Shown here: piece after piece, positions 44,883 to 52,422 of the stretch
How positions within the stretch are numbered: the stretch's first letter is position 1
Layout: the number at the start of each line of letters is the position of its first letter
DNA from: Rhodococcus maanshanensis NBRC 100610
GTDB taxonomy: Bacteria > Actinomycetota > Actinomycetes > Mycobacteriales > Mycobacteriaceae
Reading direction: 5' to 3'
DNA: 64,000 nt
Assembly (NCBI RefSeq): GCF_001894865.1
Contig: NZ_BCXA01000036.1
Location: 1 to 64,000 of the forward strand
The notes under the pieces: model-generated
The model's input: only the letters and a program-made list of their open reading frames with translations
What the model was told of the DNA's origin: nothing
Databases searched by the model: none
Made by a program: the position numbers and the translations under genes

Positions 44883-44945
44883 ATGGCAGAGCTCCCCCAG
44901 ATCCGCATCGACACCGCCGGCCGCGATCAGGGCGGTGACGAGTAG
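44883..44945 (+). CDS. Possible 20-codon leader or displaced N-terminus
   Basis: ATG 44883 opens a 20-codon frame, MAELPQIRIDTAGRDQGGDE, whose TAG stop shares its last base with the GTG start of the next gene. It may be a short coupled leader peptide. Alternatively it is the true N-terminus of the next protein, now in another frame through a small indel or sequencing error. The sequence looks protein-like, but it is too short to be sure. Confidence 0.35.
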   Translation: MAELPQIRIDTAGRDQGGDE

Positions 44946-45280
44946 TGGAGCCCATCGAGGTCAACGCGGGCGCCTGGTACCTGCGCGCCTTGCGTGCCGA
45001 CGAGCGGGTCGACGACCGACCCGCCCTGACCGACGGCGGGATCGACGACCCGGACTATGTCGCAACCCGCACCGCACAGTGGGCGGCCGACGAGCACTAC
45101 TCGTGGGCGGTGTGCCAGCCGAACACCGGCGAACTGCTCGCCGAGGTGGGTCTGACCCTGGACGGACCGCGGGCCGCGCTGGTCGGCTGGGCCCGCCCAG
45201 GGCACGAGGACGCGCTGAGCACCGCGACGACCGTCATCCGCCGGTTCGCCGAGGGCGCGCTGGAGTTGACGGTTACGTGA
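44945..45280 (+). CDS. Small hypothetical protein, acetyltransferase-like
   Basis: 111 residues starting at GTG: VEPIEVNAGAWYLRALRADERVDDRPAL. WYLRAL at the start and YSWAVCQPNTGELLAEVGLTLDG in the middle are reminiscent of the first beta strands of GNAT acetyltransferases. The acetyl-CoA loop is missing, so it is at most a degenerate or half-size member. I do not recognise the family. Its last eight bases overlap the end of the convergent phosphatase gene. Confidence 0.65.
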   Translation: MEPIEVNAGAWYLRALRADERVDDRPALTDGGIDDPDYVATRTAQWAADEHYSWAVCQPNTGELLAEVGLTLDGPRAALVGWARPGHEDALSTATTVIRRFAEGALELTVT

Positions 45281-46079
45281 GCAGGTTCGCGCGCAGCGCG
45301 TCCCGGTCCGCCGCCGAGATCCCGAGACCGTTCGCGAAGTAGCCCTCGACATCTCCGAATCCGGAGCGGACCTGCTCGATCGCCGCCTCGAGATAGGCCC
45401 TGCGCACACCGAGGATGGGCAGCAGGATGTCGGGGTTGCCGCCCGCGGCGCGGAACTTGTCGAAGACCGGCTCGAAGGCGGGCAACAGCTGCTCGTTGGT
45501 CAGCAGGTAGTCGGCGAAGGCGTCCTCCTCGCTGACCCCGAGGAACATCAGCAGCGACGCGCTCGCCCAGCCCGTCCGGTCCTTGCCCGTGGTGCAGTGG
45601 ATCAGCGCGGGAGTGCTCTGCGCCCGCGCCAGGTCCGTGAACAGGCTGCGGTAGGACGCGACCGCGCTGGGCAGGGTGACGAAGTCCCCGTAGCTCTTGA
45701 GCAGGTAGTCGTTGGTGTCGCCGGTGCCGAGCAGCCGCTCCGCCAGTTCCGGGTCCGTGAGGATCTGCTGCATCATCGCGGGGGCCGCGCTCGGATCGGT
45801 GTCCGCGAGCACGTCCAGCACCACCTCGTTCGCCCCGGCCGGGATCCGGTCGGGCAGCAGGGCCCGCTCGGCCTCGGTCCGCAGGTCGAACACGGTGGTG
45901 ATCGCCAGCGCCTCCAACGCGGCCACGTCACCGTCGGCGACGCGCCCGAGGTCGGTCGACCGGTAGACGACGCCCGTCCTGACCGTGGCCCCGTCTGCCG
46001 TCGGATAACCACCGATGTCGCGCAGGTTGGGCACCGAGGCGATGGGAATGCTGGCGCCGACCTTGGAAGGAGTGCTCAT
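45273..46079 (-). CDS. PtpB-like tyrosine phosphatase
   Basis: 268 residues from ATG 46077-46079 (MSTPSKVGASIPIASVPNLRDIGGYPT). The P-loop is HCTTGKDRTGW, the C-x5-R signature with Lys inside, as in the PtpB group that acts on phosphotyrosine and phosphoinositides. NLRDIGGY and YRSTDLGRV are further family marks, and there is no export signal. The MerR gene ends 33 bp upstream on the same strand, so they may be cotranscribed. The physiological substrate is unknown. Confidence 0.92.
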   Translation of the reverse strand: MSTPSKVGASIPIASVPNLRDIGGYPTADGATVRTGVVYRSTDLGRVADGDVAALEALAITTVFDLRTEAERALLPDRIPAGANEVVLDVLADTDPSAAPAMMQQILTDPELAERLLGTGDTNDYLLKSYGDFVTLPSAVASYRSLFTDLARAQSTPALIHCTTGKDRTGWASASLLMFLGVSEEDAFADYLLTNEQLLPAFEPVFDKFRAAGGNPDILLPILGVRRAYLEAAIEQVRSGFGDVEGYFANGLGISAADRDALRANLLT

Positions 46080-46112
46080 ACCAGCACGGTAGACCACGAT
46101 CCCGCGCGGCTC

Positions 46113-46484
46113 TCAGGCACGCCCGTAATTTCGTTCGATGTTTGAACGGATTTCTTCGATGCCGACCTTCTCCGCGATCAGACGCGCGATCGCCTCGTCC
46201 AGCTGACGACTCCGCTCGTCGAGCTTGACCAGTGCGGCCTCCCGTTCGCCCGCCGATGCGTTCGGCTCGTCGCCGCACACGATGTGCAGCATCGAGGCCG
46301 CCTCGGACAGCGACAGGCCCGATGCCAGCAGGCAGCGGACATCGTGAACCGTCTTCGCATCCTCGGGCGCGTAGTGGCGATAGCCGTTGAGGTCGCGGCC
46401 GGGCGAGAGCAGGCCCGCGCTCTCGTAGTGACGAAGCATCCGCGCACTCGCGCCCGTGATCGCGCTCAACTCGCTGATCCGCAT
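46113..46484 (-). CDS. MerR-family transcriptional regulator
   Basis: 123 residues. The N-terminal winged helix is typical: MRISELSAITGASARMLRHYESAGLLSPGRDLNGYRHYA. A coiled-coil dimer helix follows around residues 80-115. No metal-binding cysteine pair is visible; the single Cys in HIVCGDE does not suggest a metal sensor. It is divergent from a quinone reductase across 50 bp that contain a MerR-type dyad, so it probably controls that gene, in answer to quinones or similar electrophiles (inference). Confidence 0.92.
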   Translation of the reverse strand: MRISELSAITGASARMLRHYESAGLLSPGRDLNGYRHYAPEDAKTVHDVRCLLASGLSLSEAASMLHIVCGDEPNASAGEREAALVKLDERSRQLDEAIARLIAEKVGIEEIRSNIERNYGRA

Positions 46485-46496
46485 TCGGCCTCCACC

Positions 46497-46528
46497 TTGA
46501 CATTGACGTTAATGTCATACTTTACGTT
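46497..46528 (+). promoter_or_regulatory. MerR-type promoter of the quinone reductase gene
   Basis: TTGACA (-35, 46497-46502) and TACGTT (-10, 46523-46528) are 20 bp apart, the long spacer that MerR activators require. The near-palindrome TGACATTGACGTTAATGTCA (46498-46517, 18 of 20 positions symmetric) fills the spacer. The -10 box ends six bases before the ATG, so the mRNA should be leaderless. No Shine-Dalgarno sequence is present, which agrees. Confidence 0.6.
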
Positions 46529-46534
46529 GTCCGC

Positions 46535-47176
46535 ATGACGAACGAAACGACTCGACCGAACGTGCTCCTCGTGGTGGCGCACCCGGACCGCGACTCGGCA
46601 ACCTGGGCCATCGGCCGCGCCATCGAGCAGGGCATCGAGACCGATGGGAACGCCACCGTCACAACGCATGACCTGTCGCGAACGGGATTCGATCCCGTCT
46701 TCGGCGAGCAGGATCTCGCGCACTACCGGCAGACCGGCGCCGCGCCTGCCGACGTCCTGCGGGAGCAGCGACTGGTGGATTCCGCGGACGTGGTCGTCGT
46801 CCTCTTCCCCGTGTACTGGTGGGCCATGCCCGCCCTCGCCAAGGGCTGGATCGATCGAGTGTTCACCCGGGGCTGGGCCTACGACGACGGGCCGGACGGC
46901 GGTCCGAGCGCCATCGACCAGCTGCACTTCGTCGGGGTCGCCGCCGTCGACGAGGGCACCTACGATCGGCGCGGCTACCGAGAGGCGATGACCACCCAGC
47001 TGCAGCACGGCATCGCCGGATACTCCCGAATCGACGAGTCGTCCGTTCGGCTGCTCTTCGGAGCGGAGACCGCGGACCCGCACGCACACGAGCACCTCAC
47101 CGCCGAGGGCCACAAGATCGGCGCCGACCTGGCGCAGCGCGCACAACTCGTCTTCGACAGGAACAACGAGGCCTGA
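46535..47176 (+). CDS. NAD(P)H quinone reductase, flavodoxin-like fold
   Basis: 213 residues of the NQO1/MdaB/KefF group, soluble FAD or FMN enzymes that reduce quinones by two electrons. Family marks are LLVVAHPDRDSATW at the N-terminus, LVDSADVVVVLFPVYWWAMPALAKGWIDRVFTRG-type nucleotide and flavin contacts near residues 80-110, and FVGVAAVDEGTYDRRGY. It is divergent from the MerR regulator and under the dyad promoter described. The exact substrate is not readable. Confidence 0.9.
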   Translation: MTNETTRPNVLLVVAHPDRDSATWAIGRAIEQGIETDGNATVTTHDLSRTGFDPVFGEQDLAHYRQTGAAPADVLREQRLVDSADVVVVLFPVYWWAMPALAKGWIDRVFTRGWAYDDGPDGGPSAIDQLHFVGVAAVDEGTYDRRGYREAMTTQLQHGIAGYSRIDESSVRLLFGAETADPHAHEHLTAEGHKIGADLAQRAQLVFDRNNEA

Positions 47177-47252
47177 GCATTGGCGGCCGGCCCAGTCGTG
47201 CCTGCATAATGACTTCTCCAGTGTTGTCCGGGTTTTCGTCCGTCACGGTGAT

Positions 47253-47279
47253 GACGGAATGTGACGGGGGAATGTGACA
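47253..47279 (-). promoter_or_regulatory. ECF41-like promoter motif, leftward
   Basis: On the minus strand TGTCACA (47273-47279) and CGTC (47253-47256) are separated by exactly 16 bases. This is the spacing and sequence I recall for ECF41-dependent promoters. It lies just before the sigma gene but points away from it, towards the end of the quinone reductase gene. It may be chance or may drive an antisense RNA. Confidence 0.3.
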
Positions 47280-47280
47280 G

Positions 47281-48159
47281 GTGGACGAAAACGACTGGCT
47301 GGCGCTGCGTTTCGAGGAGCACCGCTCCCACCTGCGGGCGGTGGGCTACCGGATGCTCGGCTCACTGAGCGATGCCGACGACGCGATCCAGGAGACCTGG
47401 CTGCGGCTGAGCCGGTCCGAGGCCGACAGCCTCACGAATCTCGGCGGGTGGCTGACGACCGTCATGGGACGGGTGTGCCTGGACATGCTGCGCTCCCGCA
47501 AGGTGCGCCGCGAGGATTCCATCGACGACCAGCAGTTGCCCGATCCGATCGTCGGCGTGGTGGAGGGCACCAACCCCGAACACGAGGCGCTGCTGGGCGA
47601 TTCGGTCGGCCTCGCGCTCCTCGTTGTCCTGGACACCCTGACACCCGCCGAGCGTCTGTCCTTCGTCCTGCACGACATGTTCGCCGTGCCCTTCGATGAG
47701 GTGGCGGCCGTCGTCGGGAAGTCCACCGCCACCACTCGGCAGCTCGCCAGCCGCGCGCGCCGCCGCGTCCAGGACTCGGCCCCGGTTCCCGATCCCGACC
47801 TCGCCCGACAGCGGGAGGTCGTGGACGCATTCCTCGCCGCGTCCAGGGGCGGCGACTTCGATGCCCTCGTCGCAGTCCTCGACCCCGACGTGGTGCTCAG
47901 GGCCGACACCGGCGCCGGATTCCTGAAGGTGGTCCGCGGGGCGGAGGCGGTGTCCGCGCAGGCGCTCAGCTTCGCCCGATTCGCCCACTCGTCCATGCCT
48001 GCGCTCGTCAACGGTGCGGTCGGCATGGTCAACGCGCCGGATGGCCGACTGCAGTCGGTCATGGCGGTGACCATCACGAACGGCCGAATCGTCGAGATCC
48101 ACATCCTCGCCGATCGCCCGCGCCTGGAGCGCCTCGACCGGGAGGCGGCCAGGGGCTGA
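47281..48159 (+). CDS. ECF41-like RNA polymerase sigma factor
   Basis: 292 residues, longer than an ordinary ECF sigma factor. Region 2 (about 10-80) has YRMLGSLSDADDAIQETWLRL, and region 4 (about 115-170) has LTPAERLSFVLHDMFAVPFDEVAAVVGKS. A C-terminal SnoaL-like domain (about 185-285) follows, with VLRADTGAGF and NAPDGRLQSVM at the places of the ECF41 regulatory motifs. In that group the extension replaces an anti-sigma factor. Start is GTG with GGGGGAA upstream. ECF41 genes usually adjoin an oxidoreductase or decarboxylase target; the quinone reductase upstream is the only such neighbour. Confidence 0.9.
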   Translation: MDENDWLALRFEEHRSHLRAVGYRMLGSLSDADDAIQETWLRLSRSEADSLTNLGGWLTTVMGRVCLDMLRSRKVRREDSIDDQQLPDPIVGVVEGTNPEHEALLGDSVGLALLVVLDTLTPAERLSFVLHDMFAVPFDEVAAVVGKSTATTRQLASRARRRVQDSAPVPDPDLARQREVVDAFLAASRGGDFDALVAVLDPDVVLRADTGAGFLKVVRGAEAVSAQALSFARFAHSSMPALVNGAVGMVNAPDGRLQSVMAVTITNGRIVEIHILADRPRLERLDREAARG

Positions 48160-48163
48160 CGCG

Positions 48164-49495
48164 CTACCGGCCCAACACCCGATCGAGCGCGTCGACCGCG
48201 GCGTCGAGTTCGGCCACCGTCACCGTGAGCGGTGGCCGGAACCGGATGCCGCGCTCCCCCGTCCCCAGGATGAGCACGCGCTCGCGCTCACGCATCTGGG
48301 CGACGACGGCGTCGCGCCTGGCGGCCGAGTCGAGCGTGCACGCGCACATCAGCCCCCGCCCGCGGGGGTCGGTCACGATCGGGTGCCGCTCGGCCAGTTC
48401 GACGAGCCGCGAGAGCAGGTGCGCGCCGAGCAGCCGGGCCCGGTCGATCAGCCGGTCCCGTTCGATCACCTCGAGGGTGCGCCGGGCCCGGACCATGTCG
48501 GCGAGGTTGCCGCCCCAGGTGGAGTTGATCCGCGAGGCCACCCGGAACACGTTGTCGGGCACCTCGTCCACGCGCCTGCCTGCCATGATCCCGCACACCT
48601 GCGTCTTCTTCCCGAACGCGACCACGTCGGGTTCGATCCCGAGCTGCTGGTACGCCCACGCGGTCCCGGTCAGTCCGACACCGGTCTGCACCTCGTCGAG
48701 CACGAAGAGGGCGTCGCGCTCGCGGCACAGCGCCGCCATCCGCTGGAGGAACTCGGGCCGGAAGTGGTGGTCGCCGCCCTCGCCCTGGATCGGCTCGGCA
48801 ACGAAACACGCGATGTCGTCGGGATGTTCGTCGAAGGCCCGCCGCGCCTGGGCCAGCGCCAGCGCCTCCGCCGCCGCCACATCGCGACCGGGCTCGAGGT
48901 ACGGGGCGTCGATGCGGGGCCAGTCGAACTTCGGGAACCGCGCGACCTTGTTCGGGTCGGTGTTGGTCAGCGACATCGTGTACCCGCTCCTGCCGTGGAA
49001 GGCGTGGGTCAGGTGCAGCACCCTGGTGCCGAGCGCCGGATCGAGCCCGCGGGCCTCGTTCGTCCGGCTCTTCCAGTCGAACGCCACCTTGAGGGCGTTC
49101 TCGACGGCGAGCGCGCCGCCGTCGACGAAGAACAGGTGCGGTAGCGCCGGATCACCGAGGACCCGGACGAAGGTGCGCACGAACTCCGCCATCGGCACCG
49201 TGTAGATGTCGGAATTGCTCGGCTTGTTCATCGCCGCGGCGGTCAGCTCGGCCAGGAAGGTCTCGTCCGTCGCCAGGTCGGGGTGGTTCATCCCGAGCGC
49301 CGAGGACGCGAAGAAGCCGAACATGTCCAGGTAGGTGGTGCCGTCGCGGTGATCGACGAGCCGCCGCCCGTGCGAGCGTTCCAGATCAAGGACGAGGTCG
49401 AAGCCGTCGACCAGCAGGCTCGCCCGCAGCACCTCGTGAACCTCGTCGGGAGCGAGGCCGGGGACGGGCCGAGAACGCCGGATCGCGGTGCTCAT
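48164..49495 (-). CDS. lat: L-lysine 6-aminotransferase
   Basis: PLP-dependent class III aminotransferase of 443 residues. It moves the epsilon-amino group of lysine to 2-oxoglutarate, giving aminoadipate semialdehyde, which cyclises to piperideine-6-carboxylate. Marks are FFASSALGMNHPDL near the N-terminus, HAFHGRSGYTMSLTN, FVLDEVQTGVGLTG and the PLP lysine in VAFGKKTQVCG near residue 300, as in M. tuberculosis LAT. It lies beside lrpA and the dehydrogenase pcd, the same trio as in mycobacteria, forming a lysine breakdown route. It converges on the sigma factor gene with only four bases between. Confidence 0.95.
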   Translation of the reverse strand: MSTAIRRSRPVPGLAPDEVHEVLRASLLVDGFDLVLDLERSHGRRLVDHRDGTTYLDMFGFFASSALGMNHPDLATDETFLAELTAAAMNKPSNSDIYTVPMAEFVRTFVRVLGDPALPHLFFVDGGALAVENALKVAFDWKSRTNEARGLDPALGTRVLHLTHAFHGRSGYTMSLTNTDPNKVARFPKFDWPRIDAPYLEPGRDVAAAEALALAQARRAFDEHPDDIACFVAEPIQGEGGDHHFRPEFLQRMAALCRERDALFVLDEVQTGVGLTGTAWAYQQLGIEPDVVAFGKKTQVCGIMAGRRVDEVPDNVFRVASRINSTWGGNLADMVRARRTLEVIERDRLIDRARLLGAHLLSRLVELAERHPIVTDPRGRGLMCACTLDSAARRDAVVAQMRERERVLILGTGERGIRFRPPLTVTVAELDAAVDALDRVLGR

Positions 49496-49560
49496 ACCTC
49501 AAGATTATGTTGATAATCCGGCCAAAGTCACTAGAAAGTGGAAAATTGTTCGGCCGTTAG

Positions 49561-49998
49561 CTAGTCGCCGTAAAATGTTTGCAGAATGATGGTGCTGCGG
49601 GTCCGCACATTGGCGGTCGACCGGATCTCCTGCAGCAGTGCCTCGAGCGCCCGGGGCGACGCCACCCGCACCAACAGGACGTAGCTCTCCTCCCCCGCGA
49701 CGGAATGACAGGCCTCGACACCGGGGATGTGCTCGAGGCGGGCTGGCGCGTCGTCAGGACTGGACGGGTCGAGAGGGGTGATCGCGACGAACGCCGAGAG
49801 CTGGTTGCCCAGCGCTTCCGGATCGACCCTCGCGGCGTAACCCCGGATCACCCGACGGGCCTCCAGTCTGCGCACCCGGGTCTGGACGGCGGACACCGAC
49901 AACCCGGCCTTCTCGGCCAGCGTCGCCAGGGTGGCCCTGCCATCGGCGATCAGTTCACGCACCAACAGGGTGTCGATCTCGTCCAGTGTGTCCGGCAC
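49561..49998 (-). CDS. lrpA: Lrp/AsnC-family regulator
   Basis: 145 residues from GTG 49996-49998; a TTG one codon earlier is also possible. The N-terminal helix-turn-helix reads LVRELIADGRATLATLAEKAGLSVSAVQTRVRRLEARRVI. The C-terminal RAM domain reads LSAFVAITPL...GVEACHSVAGEESYVLLVRV. Between lat and divergent pcd, it is very likely the feed-forward regulator of lysine use, as LrpA is thought to be in mycobacteria. The 65-bp gap before lat is AT-rich (ATTATGTTGATAAT), a suitable place for Lrp binding. Confidence 0.93.
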   Translation of the reverse strand: MPDTLDEIDTLLVRELIADGRATLATLAEKAGLSVSAVQTRVRRLEARRVIRGYAARVDPEALGNQLSAFVAITPLDPSSPDDAPARLEHIPGVEACHSVAGEESYVLLVRVASPRALEALLQEIRSTANVRTRSTIILQTFYGD

Positions 49999-50051
49999 CA
50001 AGGCAGGCTAACTCAGCGGACACTGGAGCAGGCACCGACAGGAGGAACACC

Positions 50052-51572
50052 ATGAACCTTCCCGACACCGAGACCCTGCGGTCGATGGCCGAGGCGGCGC
50101 TGCGCGCGTGTGGTGCCCGCGACGAGCACCCGTCCTCCGACGGCACGCTGCTCGCCCGCACGCCGATCACCGGCGGAGTCCTCTGCACCCTGACGCCGAG
50201 CAGCCCGGATCAGATCGCGGACGCGACGGCCGCGGCTCACGATGCGTTCACCGTGTGGCGCACCGTGCCGGCGCCTGGGCGCGGCGCACTGGTCCGGCGG
50301 CTCGGCGAGCTGCTGACCGAGCACAAGCCGGACCTCGCGACCCTTGTCACGCTCGAGGCGGGAAAGATCACCTCCGAGGCGCTCGGCGAGGTCCAGGAGA
50401 TGATCGACATCTGCGAGTTCGCGGTCGGGCTGTCCCGCCAGCTGTACGGCAGGACGATGGCATCCGAGCGCCAAGGGCACCGACTGATGGAGACCTGGCA
50501 CCCGCTCGGTGTGGTCGCGGTGATCTCCGCGTTCAACTTCCCGGTGGCCGTGTGGTCGTGGAACACCGCGATCGCCCTGGTGTGCGGGGACACCGTGGTG
50601 TGGAAGCCGTCCGAGCTGACGCCGCTGACCGCGATCGCCTGTGATGCGTTGCTGCGCAGGGCCGCCGAGGACGTCGGCGCGCCGACCGACGTCCATCGCC
50701 TGGTCCTGGGCGCGGGACCGGTCGGCGAGCAGCTCGTCGACGACCCGCGGGTCGCGCTGGTCAGCGCAACCGGGTCGGTGCGGATGGGCCGGGCGGTCGG
50801 GCCGCGGGTGGCGCAGCGCTTCGGCCGGTGCCTGCTCGAGCTGGGCGGCAACAACGCGGCGGTGGTCGCGCCGTCGGCGGACCTCGATCTGGCCGTGCGT
50901 GGGATCGTGTTCTCCGCGGCGGGCACGGCGGGCCAGCGCTGCACCAGCCTGCGCCGGCTGATCGTGCACTCCTCGATCGCCGACGAGACCGTCGAGCGGG
51001 TCGCCTCCGCCTACCGGCAACTCCCGGTCGGCAACCCGCTCGAGGAGGGCACCCTCGTCGGTCCGCTGATCGGCGAACGGTCATGGGACGCCATGACGGC
51101 CGCGCTGGACAAGGCCAGCGCGGACGGCGGCACCCTGGTGTGTGGCGGCGAGCGGGTGGAGTCAAATGGCGGCCACTACGTCACCCCCGCGCTGGTCCGG
51201 ATGCCCGCGCAGACCTCGGTGGTACGCGAGGAGACCTTCGCCCCCGTCCTCTACGTGCTCACCTACGAGACCCTCGACGAGGCGATCGCACTGCACAACG
51301 ATGTGCCGCAGGGCCTTTCGTCGTCGATCTTCACCATGGACCAGCGTGAGGCCGAGCGATTCCTCGCCGCCGACGGCTCCGATTGCGGGATCGCCAACGT
51401 GAACATCGGCACCTCCGGCGCGGAGATCGGCGGCGCGTTCGGCGGCGAGAAGGAGACCGGCGGTGGCCGCGAGTCTGGCTCCGACGCATGGAAGGCGTAC
51501 ATGCGCCGGGCCACCAACACCGTCAACTACTCCGACCAGCTGCCGCTCGCGCAGGGCGTCAGGTTCGGGTGA
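50052..51572 (+). CDS. pcd: Piperideine-6-carboxylate (aminoadipate semialdehyde) dehydrogenase
   Basis: Aldehyde dehydrogenase of 506 residues, ALDH7-like, which oxidises the LAT product to 2-aminoadipate with NAD+. Catalytic Cys297 lies in GTAGQRCTSLRR and Glu262 in CLLELGGNNAAVV. NAD-binding marks are ISAFNFPVAVWSWNTAIALVCGD and SATGSVRMG. The C-terminus has GGAFGGEKETGGGRESGSDAWKAYMRR. Start ATG 50052 follows AGGAGG by six bases. It is divergent from lrpA over about 50 bp. Its last 14 bases overlap the end of the convergent SDR gene. Confidence 0.94.
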   Translation: MNLPDTETLRSMAEAALRACGARDEHPSSDGTLLARTPITGGVLCTLTPSSPDQIADATAAAHDAFTVWRTVPAPGRGALVRRLGELLTEHKPDLATLVTLEAGKITSEALGEVQEMIDICEFAVGLSRQLYGRTMASERQGHRLMETWHPLGVVAVISAFNFPVAVWSWNTAIALVCGDTVVWKPSELTPLTAIACDALLRRAAEDVGAPTDVHRLVLGAGPVGEQLVDDPRVALVSATGSVRMGRAVGPRVAQRFGRCLLELGGNNAAVVAPSADLDLAVRGIVFSAAGTAGQRCTSLRRLIVHSSIADETVERVASAYRQLPVGNPLEEGTLVGPLIGERSWDAMTAALDKASADGGTLVCGGERVESNGGHYVTPALVRMPAQTSVVREETFAPVLYVLTYETLDEAIALHNDVPQGLSSSIFTMDQREAERFLAADGSDCGIANVNIGTSGAEIGGAFGGEKETGGGRESGSDAWKAYMRRATNTVNYSDQLPLAQGVRFG

Positions 51573-52422
51573 TCGACCGCACCCGGTCGTCGTAGTCAGC
51601 CCGACCGGCGCCGTCCACCGACGTCAGCGCCCGGTTCCCGCCGACCACCCGGCGCACCAACACGATGAGCGGTTCGGGGGCCAGCGCCAGACCGAGGTCG
51701 AGCGCGGCCAGGTAGCCGGGCACCGGCGTCTGCGCGCGCCGGGTGCGGCAGGTCCGCACCACCGCGGCGGCGATGTCCTCGGGATCCACCGTCGGCAGCC
51801 CCTTGCCGAGCGGCAGCCCCGAGGTCAGCGTGGTGCGCACCGCACTCGGCAGTACCGTCGAGACGCTCACCCCGCTGTCGGCGAACTCCAGCCGCGCAGC
51901 AGAGGACAGGCCGACGGCGGCAAACTTGCTGGCGTTGTAGACGGCCAGCCCGGGGATCGCGATCTTCCCTGCGAGCGAGGCGACGTTGACGATGTGGCCG
52001 CGACCGCGCTCGATCATCGCGGGCGCCACCGCGCGCATGCCGTGGATCAGCCCCCACACGTTCACGTCGATCGTCGCCTCGCCGACCTCGTCCGGCTCCT
52101 CGAGGAACGGGGCCACCGGCATCACCCCGGCGTTGCCGACCAGCACGTCGATGGGACCCAGATCGGCGGTCACCGCGGCGACGCAGTCATCCCACGACGG
52201 CCGCGTCCGCACGTCCAACGTGTAGGCCCGTGCCGCCGAGCCGATCTCGGCCGCGACGCCGTCGGCCGCGGCGCGATCGAGGTCGGCGACCGCGATCCTG
52301 GCGCCGCGCGCGGCCATGGCCAGCGCAGTGGCCCGGCCGATCCCGCGTCCGGCCCCGGTGATGAGGACGACGGCCCCGGCGAGCTCGATCGCGGGGTAGC
52401 GCTGCTGTGCTGTGAGGTTCAT
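51559..52422 (-). CDS. Short-chain dehydrogenase/reductase
   Basis: 287 residues from ATG 52420-52422 (MNLTAQQRYPAIEL); the longer frame upstream overlaps the monooxygenase in another frame. Classical SDR marks are VLITGAGRGIGRATALA, LVGNAGVMPVAPF, and NVASL...YNASK with the Ser-Tyr-Lys triad. It is the last gene of a coupled patatin-FMO-SDR operon and shares ATGA with the monooxygenase stop. The set resembles mycobacterial operons that oxidise and hydrolyse ketones or esters of fatty or steroid-like compounds (mymA-like). The substrate is not known. Confidence 0.92.
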   Translation of the reverse strand: MNLTAQQRYPAIELAGAVVLITGAGRGIGRATALAMAARGARIAVADLDRAAADGVAAEIGSAARAYTLDVRTRPSWDDCVAAVTADLGPIDVLVGNAGVMPVAPFLEEPDEVGEATIDVNVWGLIHGMRAVAPAMIERGRGHIVNVASLAGKIAIPGLAVYNASKFAAVGLSSAARLEFADSGVSVSTVLPSAVRTTLTSGLPLGKGLPTVDPEDIAAAVVRTCRTRRAQTPVPGYLAALDLGLALAPEPLIVLVRRVVGGNRALTSVDGAGRADYDDRVRSITRT

